Shown: piece by piece, positions 10,858 through 20,895 of the stretch | How positions within the stretch are numbered: the first letter of the stretch is position 1 | Layout: each line of letters begins with the position of its first letter | Assembly: GCA_947258785.1 (NCBI GenBank) | Contig: CAMYJT010000001.1 | Location: forward strand, 124,001 to 188,000 | Source: an uncultured Gammaproteobacteria bacterium | GTDB lineage: Bacteria; Pseudomonadota; Gammaproteobacteria; Arenicellales; JAANXG01 | Length of the DNA: 64,000 nucleotides | Direction: 5' to 3' | Position numbers and translations under genes: made by a program | Notes under the pieces: generated by a model | What the model saw: only the letters and a program-made list of their open reading frames with translations | What the model was told of the DNA's origin: nothing | Databases searched by the model: none

Positions 10858-12129
10858 ATGCCGAAAGTCAACCCAAGAAACGCCTTTTACGCACAATCCG
10901 GTGGGGTAACCGCGGTCATTAACGCTACAGCTGCGGGAATTATTGAGACAGCACGTAAGTATAAGAAAAACGTCGGTAACGTCTATGCCGGACGGAACGG
11001 CATCATCGGCGCCCTCACCGAAGATTTAATCGATACCAGCCGGGAATCGTCCAGTTCCATCGCCGCGCTGCGTTTCACGCCTTCAGGCGCATTTGGATCC
11101 TGCCGTTATAAATTGAAGAGCCTGGAGGAAAATCGTCGGGAATACGAGAGGCTGATAGAAGTCTTCGCGGCGCACGACATTGCTTACTTCTTCTACAACG
11201 GTGGCGGCGATTCGGCCGACACCTGCCTGAAGGTCTCCCAGCTCTCTGAGGCCACCGGCTATCCTCTGCAGGCCATCCATGTGCCAAAGACGGTGGACAA
11301 CGATCTGCCCATCACCGATAACTGCCCGGGCTTTGGATCGGTTGCCAAATACATCGCGATATCCACCCGCGAGGCCAGTTTCGATGTCGCCAGTATGGCC
11401 AAGACATCGACCAAGGTATTTATTATTGAGGTGATGGGCCGACACGCCGGTTGGATCGCGGCGGCGGGTGGTATGGCGTCCACCGTCGACACCCCGATTC
11501 CAATCCTGGTGTTGTTTCCAGAGGTCGCCTTCGACCGCGAGAAATTCATGCACAAGGTCGACCGGATGGTGAACGAGCACGGCTACGTGTCGGTGGTCGT
11601 CTCCGAGGGCGTTCGCGGACCGCAGGGAAATTTCCTGTCCGACCAGGGCTTGAAAGACGCGTTTGGGCATGCCCAGCTGGGCGGTGCCGCCCCCGTAGTC
11701 GCCGGTATGATCAAGGACGACCTCGGCCTCAAATACCACTGGGCGGTCGCCGACTACCTGCAACGGGCGGCGCGGCATATCGCGTCGAAGACCGACGTGG
11801 AGCACGCCTATGCCGTCGGTAAGGCGGCCGTAAAGATGGCGGTGCAGGGCGACAACTCGGTGATGCCCGCCATCAAGAGAGTCTCCAACCGCCCGTACCG
11901 TTGGAAGATCGAAAAGGCGCCATTAAACAAAGTTGCAAATGTAGAAAAGATGATGCCCAAGAGCTTTATCACCCGGGACGGCTTTGGCATCACCAAGAAG
12001 TGCCGGGAGTATCTGGAGCCCTTGATCCGGGGTGAGGACTATCCACCCTACAAGAATGGCTTACCCGTATATGTGAGGCTTAAGAACAAACAGGTCAAAC
12101 AGAAACTGCGCACAAAGTTCGAAATATAG
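10858..12129 (+). CDS. pfp: Pyrophosphate-dependent 6-phosphofructokinase
   Basis: Reversibly phosphorylates fructose 6-phosphate using PPi instead of ATP. The 423-residue protein has the opening AQSGGVTAVINA, the phosphate-donor loop YNGGGDSADT with Asp at the position that excludes ATP, and PKTVDNDLP, whose Lys (Gly in ATP enzymes) is diagnostic of PPi use. MGRHAGWIAA and the C-terminal catalytic-site residues follow. GGGAGG lies just upstream of the ATG. A membrane pyrophosphatase lies close by, so the locus deals with PPi as an energy currency. Confidence 0.94.
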   Translation: MPKVNPRNAFYAQSGGVTAVINATAAGIIETARKYKKNVGNVYAGRNGIIGALTEDLIDTSRESSSSIAALRFTPSGAFGSCRYKLKSLEENRREYERLIEVFAAHDIAYFFYNGGGDSADTCLKVSQLSEATGYPLQAIHVPKTVDNDLPITDNCPGFGSVAKYIAISTREASFDVASMAKTSTKVFIIEVMGRHAGWIAAAGGMASTVDTPIPILVLFPEVAFDREKFMHKVDRMVNEHGYVSVVVSEGVRGPQGNFLSDQGLKDAFGHAQLGGAAPVVAGMIKDDLGLKYHWAVADYLQRAARHIASKTDVEHAYAVGKAAVKMAVQGDNSVMPAIKRVSNRPYRWKIEKAPLNKVANVEKMMPKSFITRDGFGITKKCREYLEPLIRGEDYPPYKNGLPVYVRLKNKQVKQKLRTKFEI

Positions 12130-12186
12130 GCCGGTGGCTGAGACTCAACTCAATCATCCGGTTCGGCATATTGCATCCCGCCTAAA

Positions 12187-12243
12187 CTGCATATTGCACC
12201 AAGCGACCCTTCGCCATCATCCTCAATCCTTGAGGTGCTAGCC
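12187..12243. repeat. Collapsed remnant of the dispersed TIR element (copy C)
   Basis: CTGCATATTGCACCAAG (left-end sequence of the element at 59081) is followed at once by CCTTCGCCATCATCC and then CTTGAGGTGCTAGCC, which resembles the other end as seen at 47980-48011. The roughly 160-190 bp interior is missing. The remnant runs to within 3 bases of the GTG start of the next gene. Confidence 0.55.
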
Positions 12244-12245
12244 CG

Positions 12246-12446
12246 GTGACATTGGACAAAGCCTTCGAATTACTGCAGGTCCAGGCCGATTTTGGTGGCT
12301 TCTACAACCGGAACTCGGCACGCTTGATTCTGGCCGAAGTACACAAAGAGCACGGGCAGGTAGCGGTGGACAAGCTGATCCACGACCTACACCTTGATCG
12401 GGTATTCGGTTTCGCGCCCGGGACCGAATTTAAACCGATGGCATAG
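12246..12446 (+). CDS. Small conserved-looking protein, 66 residues
   Basis: GTG-initiated frame giving a compact soluble helical protein ([60 protein letters not shown]). The amphipathic helices and clean ending look like a real small protein, but I do not recognise a named family. It lies between the PPi-phosphofructokinase and the convergent membrane pyrophosphatase. A degenerate mobile-element end sits right upstream of its start, so the present start region may have been altered. Confidence 0.6.
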   Translation: MTLDKAFELLQVQADFGGFYNRNSARLILAEVHKEHGQVAVDKLIHDLHLDRVFGFAPGTEFKPMA

Positions 12447-12513
12447 ACGCGGGTCGGACACCGAACCGCCGCCGGCCTGAACCCCACGCTCGAACGTTTC
12501 GGTCGCGCTCCGG

Positions 12514-14523
12514 CTATCCCAGTAACGGTGCAATCACCAGGCTGACGATGGCCATCACGTTGATGAGGATGTTCATTGAGGGACCCGACGTGTCCTTGAA
12601 CGGATCGCCTACGGTATCTCCAACCACCGCCGCCTTATGGGTATCGGACCCCTTGCCGCCGAGATTTCCCCGTTCGACGTATTTCTTGGCGTTGTCCCAA
12701 GCCCCGCCGGCGTTCGCCATGGTGAGCGCCAACAACACGCAACCCAACAGGGCGCCACCGAGCATACCGCCCAGCGACTCCGGGCCGAGGCCAAATCCGA
12801 CCACGACGGGCGCTGCGACCGCAAGCACGCCCGGGGGCACCATGCGCTTGAGCGCCGCGTCGGTAGCGATCTCCACACACCGCGCGTTGTCCGGCTTAGC
12901 AGTGCCCTCCAACAGCCCAGGAATTTCCTTGAACTGGCGGCGAATCTCTTTGATCATGTCGAACGCCGCGGCCCCCACCGCGGTCATGGTCATACTGCCG
13001 ACCAGAAACGGGAAGATGCCGCCGATGAACATGCCCACCAAGACCCTTGGGTTGTTGATCTCCAGGCTGAAATCCAAGACGGTCTGCGACACCACTTCGA
13101 TGTAGGCTGTGATAATGGCCAGCGCCGCCAGGGCCGCGGCACCAATCGCGAAGCCCTTGCCAATCGCGGCGGTGGTATTGCCCAGTTCGTCCAGCGAGTC
13201 GGTGATCTTGCGGGTGTCCTCGCCCAGACCGGCCATTTCCGCAATACCGCCGGCGTTGTCCGCCACCGGGCCGTAGGCATCGATGGCCATGGTGATCCCG
13301 ACCGTGGCGAGCATGCCGACCGCCGCAATACCGACACCATAGAGGCCAGCCAACTGGCTGGATGTCCAGATGATCGCGCTGAGCGCCAGAAGCGGCACCA
13401 CGACGGATTGCATACCGATGGCCAGGCCACTAATGATAACGGTTGCCGGCCCGGTCTCCCCGGCCTGAGCGATGCTGCGCACCGGCTTCCCAGCGGTGTA
13501 GTACTCGGTCACCAGCCCGATCACGATGCCGCCGATGGCCCCGACCACGACCGATACCCACACGTTCAGGCTCGCATCGGAGATGGCGATGACCAGCAGC
13601 GCGACGACGATGAACATGATCGACGCGCCCATGGTGCCGATACGCAGTGCGACCTCCGGAGATTTTTCGGAATAGCGCCTGACTAGATAAATCCCGCCGA
13701 TGGAGCACAATAGACCAAAGGACGCCATCATCAGCGGCAGAAACATCAGCGTCTCACGGGGTCCGGTGACCTGCAGCTCGGCCAGATCCATGGTCGAGGC
13801 GATGGCGATGGTGGCGATCATGGCCCCGCAATACGATTCGAAGATGTCGGACCCCATGCCGGCCACATCGCCGACGTTATCCCCCACATTGTCGGCGATC
13901 ACGCCCGGATTACGGGGGTCGTCCTCGGGAATTCCGGCCTCGACCTTCCCAACCAGGTCCGCGCCGACGTCGGCGCTCTTGGTGAAAATGCCGCCCCCGA
14001 CACGTGAAAACAACGCGACCGACGAGGCGCCCATTCCGAATCCGTGAATGACGTGGGCGGATTCGGGGTCACCGCCGAAGAATAAATACAGAAACCCCAG
14101 ACCCAGCAGACCCATGGCCGCTACGGTCAGGCCCATGATCGATCCGCCGAAAAACGCCACTGTCAGTGCGGAGGCGGCGCCCTCGTCGTGGGCGGCGGTG
14201 GTGGTGCGCACATTGGACTTGGTAGCCGTAAACATGCCGATGTACCCGGCGCTGGCGGAACAGAGCGCCCCGACGATAAAGGCAAAGGCGGTCCGCCAAC
14301 CGAGCGGGGAAACCAGGATGAGCAATATGACGACCGCGGCGAAGATCCCCAATATCTTGTATTCCCGCCGCATGAAAACCATTGCTCCTTCGTGTATGGC
14401 ATCGCCGATTTCCGTCAGCTTTCCGGAACCGGGTGGATACCGCAGAACGAATTGGAAAATCTTATACGCCGCGAACAAACCGCCGACCCCAAGGATTGTG
14501 GGAAACAAAGCTTCGACCGACAT
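12514..14523 (-). CDS. hppA: Membrane-bound ion-translocating pyrophosphatase (K+-dependent type)
   Basis: Integral membrane enzyme that couples PPi hydrolysis to H+ (or Na+) export. The 669 residues form about 16 hydrophobic segments. The substrate motif is in the [23 protein letters not shown] block, with a second acidic block [16 protein letters not shown] and the C-terminal [15 protein letters not shown]. The [10 protein letters not shown] stretch has Ala where K+-independent enzymes have Lys, so this should be the K+-dependent class. The ATG at 14523 is preceded by AAGGGG. Sequence alone does not settle whether H+ or Na+ is pumped. Confidence 0.95.
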   Translation of the reverse strand: MSVEALFPTILGVGGLFAAYKIFQFVLRYPPGSGKLTEIGDAIHEGAMVFMRREYKILGIFAAVVILLILVSPLGWRTAFAFIVGALCSASAGYIGMFTATKSNVRTTTAAHDEGAASALTVAFFGGSIMGLTVAAMGLLGLGFLYLFFGGDPESAHVIHGFGMGASSVALFSRVGGGIFTKSADVGADLVGKVEAGIPEDDPRNPGVIADNVGDNVGDVAGMGSDIFESYCGAMIATIAIASTMDLAELQVTGPRETLMFLPLMMASFGLLCSIGGIYLVRRYSEKSPEVALRIGTMGASIMFIVVALLVIAISDASLNVWVSVVVGAIGGIVIGLVTEYYTAGKPVRSIAQAGETGPATVIISGLAIGMQSVVVPLLALSAIIWTSSQLAGLYGVGIAAVGMLATVGITMAIDAYGPVADNAGGIAEMAGLGEDTRKITDSLDELGNTTAAIGKGFAIGAAALAALAIITAYIEVVSQTVLDFSLEINNPRVLVGMFIGGIFPFLVGSMTMTAVGAAAFDMIKEIRRQFKEIPGLLEGTAKPDNARCVEIATDAALKRMVPPGVLAVAAPVVVGFGLGPESLGGMLGGALLGCVLLALTMANAGGAWDNAKKYVERGNLGGKGSDTHKAAVVGDTVGDPFKDTSGPSMNILINVMAIVSLVIAPLLG

Positions 14524-14945
14524 ATCGTCCCCTTAGTTTGAGTTATTGAAGTGTTCGTTCCACACCGACAAAACGCCCGCGAGCAGCCATCCCTATCACA
14601 CGTTTGCCTCGTTTACTCAGGGCGCTCGTGGTTGAGCCCTGCGACGCTTGTCAGTTAACGAAAAACCAGCCCTGCAACCCGCGTTGGTAACCGCCGGTGT
14701 CGACCGTTGTGCGCCCGCCCCGGGAGCCCATATTTCCCCTTTCCGCCGGTGGGTATGCCGCGGCGTCAGTGGCAAAGCCGGTGCGCAAGCCTGCAATGCC
14801 GACCGCACTCCTGAGCAGCCGGGTATGATACCGTACTTTTAGTGACGCGCTAATCCAGTGGAAACCGCAGAAAGGTAAACAACAACCGCATTGCGGGAAA
14901 ACCCTGCGGCGGCACGGCACGAGCTCTGACCGAATCCGGGTCCTT
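14524..14945. other. Intergenic region between hppA start and xerC end
   Basis: 422 bases with no convincing conserved gene. It must hold the hppA promoter on the minus strand. A 26-codon minus-strand frame (14731-14651) starts at an ATG with AAAGGGG before it and ends VN-stop; it could be a leader peptide, but nothing supports translation beyond the ribosome site. I saw no terminator hairpin with a T-run. Confidence 0.6.
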
Positions 14946-15851
14946 TCAATCCCGCCTCCGCTTCGCCCTCGGGTGGGCCTCATCGTATACCTTCGCCAAG
15001 TGCTGGTAGTCAAGGTGGGTGTACACCTGAGTGGTGCTGATGTTGGCGTGACCCAGCAGTTCCTGCACCGCACGCAGTTCGCCGCTGGACTCGAGCAGGT
15101 GACTGGCAAAGCTGTGTCGAAGCATGTGCGGATGCACCACAAGGTTCAGACCTTGGCGGTGCGCCCAATGCCTGACGCGCATCTGCACTGCGCGTTGTGT
15201 GATGCGCGTACCCCGCCGGCTCACGAACAAGGCCGGCTCACCGACACCCGCCATGCCCGCACGCACCGGCAACCACTCCTCGATTGCGCTCAGCGCCATG
15301 CGCCCCACGGGAACCTCACGCAGCTTCCCGCCTTTACCCCGAACGCGCACCAGCGCCTGGCTTTTATCCACCTGACCCAGATCCAGACCCACCAGCTCCG
15401 ACAGTCGCAGACCGGAGGAGTAAAACAACTCCATGATCGCCCGATCGCGCAGCGCCAGCGGGCTCTTCGCATCCACCTCCATCAGCAATGAGACTTGATC
15501 AACGTTCAACGCCGCGGGCAGCTTTTTAGCCGTTCTCGGTGCAGAGACGCCCACGAATGGATTGATTTTGACGATACCTTCGCGGAACAGAAAGCGATAC
15601 AGTCCACGCGCCGCCGATAACGCCCGCTGTATGCTGCGGCCGGACAGGCCTGTCTTGTGCATATGGGCCACGTAAAATCGGGCCCGGTGATTGTCCACAC
15701 GGCACCAATCGCCCAGCCCCTGTTGGTCGCAGAATGCGGTCAACCGAGCCAGGTCACGCCGGTAGGCCGACTCCGTGTGTGGCGACGCGCGGCGTTCGAC
15801 TCGCAGATAGGCCAGAAACTCCGCAATCTGCTGTTGGCTCGCCGGCAGCAT
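14946..15851 (-). CDS. xerC: Tyrosine recombinase XerC
   Basis: Site-specific recombinase that acts with XerD at dif to resolve chromosome dimers. The N-terminal SAM-like core-binding domain (about residues 5-90) is followed by the catalytic domain with Arg in SSGLRLSELVGLD, then HPHMLRHSFASHLLESSGELR, LGHANISTTQ, and the nucleophile Tyr in QVYTHLDYQHL. The 301 residues match XerC. Its place beside DUF484 and dapF is the classical gammaproteobacterial arrangement. Confidence 0.95.
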   Translation of the reverse strand: MLPASQQQIAEFLAYLRVERRASPHTESAYRRDLARLTAFCDQQGLGDWCRVDNHRARFYVAHMHKTGLSGRSIQRALSAARGLYRFLFREGIVKINPFVGVSAPRTAKKLPAALNVDQVSLLMEVDAKSPLALRDRAIMELFYSSGLRLSELVGLDLGQVDKSQALVRVRGKGGKLREVPVGRMALSAIEEWLPVRAGMAGVGEPALFVSRRGTRITQRAVQMRVRHWAHRQGLNLVVHPHMLRHSFASHLLESSGELRAVQELLGHANISTTQVYTHLDYQHLAKVYDEAHPRAKRRRD

Positions 15852-15857
15852 TGACCG

Positions 15858-16553
15858 TCAGCCCAGTAAGCGGTTTACCGTCACGCCGACGACGGCGCCC
15901 AAGCGATCCAGAAACACCGTGTCCAAATCGGTGCGGAAGCGGCGCCGGTCCAACGACGCCAGCGCCAACACACCCATGGGATCAGGCCCGCCGATCGGTA
16001 CCAGGGCGGCAGAACCCACCGCTTCCGCATCCGCCGCAAACAGATAACGTAAAACCCGGGTCGGCAGCCGGTCATCCAACACAGTTTGACCGTGCGCCAC
16101 CCTGGCACGCACATCCTGGTACGCAGCACAGTCCTCACTGCTGGATTCCGGTGACGGTTCAGCTTGTTCCAATTCCGGCATACGCATCACCACCAGATCC
16201 AGTTCGAATCGCGACTTGATCTGCTCGGTCAACCTGTCTATCGCGGCCTGCAGATCGATCTGCCCGCCCGCAGTCAGCGAAAGCTCGTGCAGTTGCTGAT
16301 AGAGAGTCTCATTCTCTCTTGCGGTATCGATCAGATCCTTCAAACGGCGCTGCAGGATTTTGTTTTTTTCGCGCAGAGCCTGGACTTGGCGCTCGACCAG
16401 GGACGCCGTGGCGCCGGACGAACACGAAACGACCATCTCCGCCAACACGTCTGTATGCCGATCGAAAAAATCACGATGTTCTCGCAAATATTCGGCGATC
16501 TCCCGGTCCTGCTCGGGGTCTTCGGATTTGTATGTATGGGTATCTCGGGTCAT
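15858..16553 (-). CDS. DUF484 family protein
   Basis: 231-residue protein of the family encoded between dapF and xerC in many gammaproteobacteria. An N-terminal part (EIAEYLREHRDFFDRHTDVLAEM) leads into a predicted coiled coil (REKNKILQRRLKDLIDTARENETL), then a GAF-like domain ending in GVLALASLDRRRFRTDLDTVFLDRLGAVVGV. The cellular role is unknown. It is 6 bases from xerC and 17 from dapF, so it is in the same operon. Confidence 0.92.
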   Translation of the reverse strand: MTRDTHTYKSEDPEQDREIAEYLREHRDFFDRHTDVLAEMVVSCSSGATASLVERQVQALREKNKILQRRLKDLIDTARENETLYQQLHELSLTAGGQIDLQAAIDRLTEQIKSRFELDLVVMRMPELEQAEPSPESSSEDCAAYQDVRARVAHGQTVLDDRLPTRVLRYLFAADAEAVGSAALVPIGGPDPMGVLALASLDRRRFRTDLDTVFLDRLGAVVGVTVNRLLG

Positions 16554-16570
16554 CGGCGGGCCCCGCTGCG

Positions 16571-17407
16571 CTAGAAATTCAACTCGATTTCGCCTTCAAA
16601 AACAGACACGGCCGGACCGGTCATGTACACCGGCCGACCATTCCCAAACCATTCTACGGTCAACCGACCACCAGGCATATCGACTTGGACGTCCTCGTCC
16701 AGCAGTCCTCGGAGCCGGCCGACCACCACCGCCGCACAAGCGCCACTGCCGCAGGCCAGTGTCTCACCGACTCCGCGCTCATAGACACGCACCCGAACGT
16801 GACGGCGGCTATCGATCGCCATGAAACCGGCGTTGACCCGATCCGGGAAACGTCGATGTGCCTCGATGAGGGGACCTTGCTGCGCCACCGGCGCATTGTC
16901 CACATCGCTCACGATTTGCACGGCATGCGGGTTACCCATGGACAATACCGACACCTCCACGCAACCATCGGGCAAAGCCAGATCGTACACATCTTGTCGG
17001 GACGATGCTAGAAACGGGATCAGGTCCGGCTCAAACTCTGGTACACCCATGTCTACCCGTACCTCACCGTTGTCCTCGAGCTGGAGTGTCAATCGTCTGT
17101 TTCCCGCCGCCACGGCAATCTCCGGCTTATCGGTCAGGCCCTGGTCTCTCACGAACAGCGCAAAGCACCGTGCGCCATTTCCACATTGCTCGACCTCACC
17201 CCCGTCCGCATTGATGATGCGAAATTTAAAATCCACATCTTCCCTGTTTGGACCCTCGACCAATAGAATCTGATCGCAGCCGACGCCGCAGCGCCGGTCC
17301 GCGACCCATCGCGCCTGTTCAGTGGTCAGTGCAAGGGGGCGGGACACGGCGTTTAGAACGACGAAGTCGTTACCGAGGGCGTGCATCTTGGTGAACTTTA
17401 CACGCAT
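16571..17407 (-). CDS. dapF: Diaminopimelate epimerase
   Basis: Interconverts LL- and meso-diaminopimelate for lysine and peptidoglycan synthesis without a cofactor. The two catalytic cysteines are in [11 protein letters not shown] and [10 protein letters not shown], and the N-terminus reads [17 protein letters not shown] as in the family. That sets the start at ATG 17407 (278 residues) rather than the upstream 17446. It is the first gene of dapF-DUF484-xerC and is divergent from a small membrane protein gene. Confidence 0.96.
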   Translation of the reverse strand: MRVKFTKMHALGNDFVVLNAVSRPLALTTEQARWVADRRCGVGCDQILLVEGPNREDVDFKFRIINADGGEVEQCGNGARCFALFVRDQGLTDKPEIAVAAGNRRLTLQLEDNGEVRVDMGVPEFEPDLIPFLASSRQDVYDLALPDGCVEVSVLSMGNPHAVQIVSDVDNAPVAQQGPLIEAHRRFPDRVNAGFMAIDSRRHVRVRVYERGVGETLACGSGACAAVVVGRLRGLLDEDVQVDMPGGRLTVEWFGNGRPVYMTGPAVSVFEGEIELNF

Positions 17408-17458
17408 CGTCGACTCACTGTTGTATAGTTCGGCACTGGTTGCCACCGGATCTCTTCA

Positions 17459-17725
17459 TTGAAATCCTACATTTCGGAGAAATTTCATTACCTGCGCACC
17501 CACCCCAAGAAGGGTGTTCGGATTACGTGTGGTATTCTACTTGTCATGGGGGGGATTTTTGGAGCCCTACCGGTGCTCGGGTTCTGGATGCTGCCCCTGG
17601 GGCTGATACTACTGTCCGTGGATTTCCAATGGGCGAAACGAGCCCATGCGGTGCTGGTGCGTTGGTGGCACAGACTGAGAGCAACGATCGGCGTCGCCGA
17701 TTCCGACACCCGGAACAGGAGCTGA
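17459..17725 (+). CDS. Small membrane protein, 88 residues
   Basis: TTG start at 17459. A basic N-terminus (MKSYISEKFHYLRTHPKKGV) precedes two adjacent hydrophobic stretches (about residues 21-55) separated by a PVLG turn, then a basic tail with WAKRAHAVLVRWWHRLRATI. The hairpin with GALPVLGFWMLPLGLILLSVD resembles the PGPGW-type putative transmembrane proteins. It lies opposite dapF; 51 bases separate the starts. Confidence 0.7.
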   Translation: MKSYISEKFHYLRTHPKKGVRITCGILLVMGGIFGALPVLGFWMLPLGLILLSVDFQWAKRAHAVLVRWWHRLRATIGVADSDTRNRS

Positions 17726-17825
17726 ACCCGACAACAACGGCCAGGTATCCGGCGAGCGGGCGAGCCGCGGCGATGCTTCGACAGCGCGGTCAATCGCTCA
17801 CCCGATCGTTCCCGGTCCCCACAAT

Positions 17826-18515
17826 TCAATTTGTCGACTGCTCGGCGGACAACCGCCCGTGAACAATCAGATGGCGGTCACTGACCTGCTCCACCGCTAA
17901 GTAACCCAATCCTGCCGCGGCCAACTGTTCGGTCAATTCATCCTCACGATAAGCGGCCAGCAGCGAGTTGAGAAAATCATCCCGCAGCAGCTCAGGCTCG
18001 TCCCGCGCGTACTCGTCAACGATCGCGCGTGCCGCGTTTATGGACAGCGGTCGTTTCAAGTCCATGAGCAGCACCGGGGAGTCCGGCCCCGCGCAGTGAA
18101 CAACGGCCTCCCAGAAGGTCTGCGGATCAACCAGGTGGTGCAGCAAACTGTTACTGATCACCGCGTCCACCGGCAATTCCACATCCTCCGGACCGGTCTC
18201 CGCCCCCAGTCGCCAGCGGCGCACCTGGATACGCCCGGACAGGTCAGCCGCGGCAACCGCCTGGTCGGCCAGTGCGAGCATGGCCTCGGCCCCGTCGGTG
18301 GCGACCAACTGCAGGCCGGGTGTGGCGCTGGCGAGGCGAATGGGGATGTCAGCCGGACCGCAACCAATATCCAGAACCCGCCCTGTATCGAATCCTGGAA
18401 ACAAACCGGTGAAGGTGGCTACGAACAAATCGTTCGACGCATCAAAATCCGCACTGGCATAGGCCAGAGCCTGTGCTGGATCGTCCATCAATTCAGGTTC
18501 CGGTACGCGCCTCAT
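17826..18515 (-). CDS. Class I SAM-dependent methyltransferase
   Basis: 229 residues from ATG 18515 (MRRVPEPELMDDPAQALAYA). SAM-binding motif I is VLDIGCGPADIPIRLA, followed by acidic motif II in LVATDGAEAML, the DAVISNSLLHHLVDPQTFW region and LLMDLKRPLS. This looks like a small-molecule type methyltransferase, and the substrate cannot be told. The open frame continues upstream to 18740, but that extension is low-complexity and not family-like. It lies 231 bases downstream of cysQ on the same strand. Confidence 0.85.
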   Translation of the reverse strand: MRRVPEPELMDDPAQALAYASADFDASNDLFVATFTGLFPGFDTGRVLDIGCGPADIPIRLASATPGLQLVATDGAEAMLALADQAVAAADLSGRIQVRRWRLGAETGPEDVELPVDAVISNSLLHHLVDPQTFWEAVVHCAGPDSPVLLMDLKRPLSINAARAIVDEYARDEPELLRDDFLNSLLAAYREDELTEQLAAAGLGYLAVEQVSDRHLIVHGRLSAEQSTN

Positions 18516-18746
18516 TGTGCTGCCGTCCGCATCAGGCTGCGCCTTAGGGCTCTTCGAGCTGTGTAACGGTACGTGGCCGCGGCCGGATGAGGCTGCGGCA
18601 CCTCCACCGGTTCGAGAACTCTCCAGCCAAAAAAACGATGTTTTATCGGGCACCAAAGCGGGTCGTCGACAACTCAGCTGGTCCAACCCGCCACCGGGAT
18701 CGAAGCGGGGGTTACCAGCGATGGCCGGCGGCCCCAGCAATCGGCG

Positions 18747-19583
18747 TCAATGAGACTTTTCATCGATGCCCTCGAGCAGGGAACACCAATCGTAGCTGCC
18801 GATACCACTGGCGACAAACCAGGGGTTCAGGAGTGAGTCTTTGTTGTATCGGAAGGGCGTTCTCTGGAGATCCGTCAGTTTGCCACCTGCGGATTCGAGC
18901 ACACACTGCGCCGCCGCCGTATCCCACTCATACGTCGGCCCCAATCTTGGATACACGTCTCCGCGACCCTCGGCTATCAAACAGATTTTCAGCGCGCTAC
19001 CCATGCTCAACATCCGGTATCCACCTTCGCGTTGTTCCACTCTGTTCAGAAATCGCTGCAGAGTCCCGCGGGCATGAGAACGGCTGGCCGCCACCACCGG
19101 CGGACCACCATGATATTCACGCGCGTGAATCGGCTCGGGCCCGCTACCGTCGGCCTCGCGGAACGCCGAGCCTCCGGCACAGGACCAGTGGGTCAGCCCT
19201 TTAACCGGTGTATGCACCACACCGAGCACGGGCCGACGCCCTTCAATCAGTGCTATGTTGACGGTAAATTCCCCGTTCCGCTTGACGAATTCCCGGGTGC
19301 CGTCCAATGGATCGACCAGCCAGTACCGGCGCCAACTCATCCGGTCGACCTGATCCGATGACGACGATTCCTCGGACAACACCGGAGTCGAGGCATCCAA
19401 ACCGGACAGTTGTTCGGTTATCAATTCGTGAGAAGCGCGGTCAGCCGTGGTCAAAGGCGAACCATCGATTTTCGTATCGACGTTGAATCCCCGCTGGTAG
19501 ATTTCCACGATACACGCACCAGCCTGCCGCGCGATGCGAACCACTTCCTTGACCAGGTGCTCGATTTCCAAGTCTGTATTCAT
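18747..19583 (-). CDS. cysQ: 3'(2'),5'-bisphosphate nucleotidase CysQ
   Basis: Inositol-monophosphatase-fold phosphatase that degrades 3'-phosphoadenosine 5'-phosphate from sulfate assimilation. The metal-binding core is WLVDPLDGTREFVKRNGEFT, preceded by the LSEES acid pair. The C-terminal metal Asp lies in TYEWDTAAAQCVLESAGG. The 278 residues fit the family. The start overlaps the nudE stop as ATGA, which is the common nudE-cysQ pairing. Confidence 0.94.
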   Translation of the reverse strand: MNTDLEIEHLVKEVVRIARQAGACIVEIYQRGFNVDTKIDGSPLTTADRASHELITEQLSGLDASTPVLSEESSSSDQVDRMSWRRYWLVDPLDGTREFVKRNGEFTVNIALIEGRRPVLGVVHTPVKGLTHWSCAGGSAFREADGSGPEPIHAREYHGGPPVVAASRSHARGTLQRFLNRVEQREGGYRMLSMGSALKICLIAEGRGDVYPRLGPTYEWDTAAAQCVLESAGGKLTDLQRTPFRYNKDSLLNPWFVASGIGSYDWCSLLEGIDEKSH

Positions 19584-20131
19584 CTCGGTGTCGCCAAATG
19601 GGTTTGTAACAAATAGAGGGCAGCAATACTGCGGGCCTCAGCAAAATCGTCTTGTTTCAACAGCTCATTAAAGTTTTTGATGTTCCAGGTCACGACTTCG
19701 ACAGGTTCGGGCTCATCACCGGGCAGCCGTTCGGGATACAAGTCCTCCGCCAGCACGATATGGGTTCGAAAACTGGCGTAACCCGGCGCCACCGACAGTC
19801 GCTTCAATGCCGTCAGTCGCCGGGCACCGTACCCCACCTCCTCCTTGATCTCGCGGTTGGCGGCACACTCAACGGTTTCCCCATCCTCCACCAGCCCTTT
19901 CGGGAAACCCAGTTCATAGCGGCCCACGCCGGCGGCGTATTCACGCACCAGCAACACATCGCCGCCTTTGAGTAACGGTATAATCAAAACCGCACCTCTG
20001 CCACGACTAGACAGACGTTCATACTCGACCTCGGCGCCGTTAGCGAATCGGAGCCCGACGCGCTCGATTGAGAATATACGTGTACTGGCAATGATTCGAC
20101 AACGAGTGACTTGTGGTGGTTTGTTTGGCAT
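19580..20131 (-). CDS. nudE: ADP compounds hydrolase NudE (Nudix)
   Basis: Nudix hydrolase active on ADP-ribose, Ap3A and NADH-like compounds. The Nudix box is GLVEDGETVECAANREIKEE followed by VG, with spacing as in the family, and GFPKG precedes it. I take ATG 20131 (MPNKPPQVTRC, 183 residues) as the start because upstream residues do not resemble NudE. It is coupled to cysQ and divergent from the yrfG-like gene. Confidence 0.92.
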   Translation of the reverse strand: MPNKPPQVTRCRIIASTRIFSIERVGLRFANGAEVEYERLSSRGRGAVLIIPLLKGGDVLLVREYAAGVGRYELGFPKGLVEDGETVECAANREIKEEVGYGARRLTALKRLSVAPGYASFRTHIVLAEDLYPERLPGDEPEPVEVVTWNIKNFNELLKQDDFAEARSIAALYLLQTHLATPR

Positions 20132-20229
20132 CGGATACGGGCAACTTGAGCGTATTATAGACGCGCCATGAGGAGTATTCCCCATCCAATACCTTCCCGC
20201 TCACCGCCGGCACCAGCTGTGAAGTGATT

Positions 20230-20895
20230 ATGATCAACTGGGAGTCAATCGACACCGTTCTGCTCGATATGGATGGGACGCTGCTCGATTTGCATTTCGA
20301 TAATCACTTTTGGCTCACTCATGTGCCACAGCATTTCGCTGACCAGCATGGCCTGGAACTGGAGCAGGCGCAGCAACAGTTATTTCCACGATACCGACAG
20401 GTGGAGGGTTCGCTGGACTGGTATTGCGTCGATTACTGGTCGGAGCGGTTGAATCTGGACATCGTTCAGCTCAAACATGAGCTTGCCCACAAGATACAGC
20501 TGCGCCCCAACGTCGTTGAATTTCTGCACTATTTGCGCGCCCGTGGGATCGAGATCCGGTTGGTGACCAACGCCCATGAAAAGGCCATCGGCCTCAAAAT
20601 GCAGCACACCTGGCTGAGCCCGCTGTTTGACATGATTATCAGTTCACACCAATTCGGCGCACCGAAGGAAGAGCCAGCTTTTTGGCGCTTGTTTCAACAA
20701 CGGTACCCCTTCGATCCCCGCCGGACTCTTTTTATCGATGACAATCTGGCCGTATTGCACACAGCCCGCGAGTACGGCGTTGCTTACCTGCTTGCCATAT
20801 CACAACCGGACTCCCGTCAGCCCGAACGGCAGGTACGGGGATTTCCCGCGATCCACTCGTTTCTGGAGATCATACCGGGCTACGGCGGCAGGTAA
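20230..20895 (+). CDS. yrfG: GMP/IMP nucleotidase, YrfG type (HAD superfamily)
   Basis: HAD phosphatase hydrolysing purine 5'-monophosphates. Motif I is LLDMDGTLLDLHFDN, followed by the YrfG-typical WYCVDYWSERLNLD. Motif II lies in RLVTNAHEKA, the motif III Lys in FGAPKEEPAFW, and motif IV in TLFIDDNLAVL. ATG 20230 gives 221 residues; a GTG two codons earlier is also possible. It is divergent from nudE, as often seen in gammaproteobacteria. Confidence 0.92.
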   Translation: MINWESIDTVLLDMDGTLLDLHFDNHFWLTHVPQHFADQHGLELEQAQQQLFPRYRQVEGSLDWYCVDYWSERLNLDIVQLKHELAHKIQLRPNVVEFLHYLRARGIEIRLVTNAHEKAIGLKMQHTWLSPLFDMIISSHQFGAPKEEPAFWRLFQQRYPFDPRRTLFIDDNLAVLHTAREYGVAYLLAISQPDSRQPERQVRGFPAIHSFLEIIPGYGGR

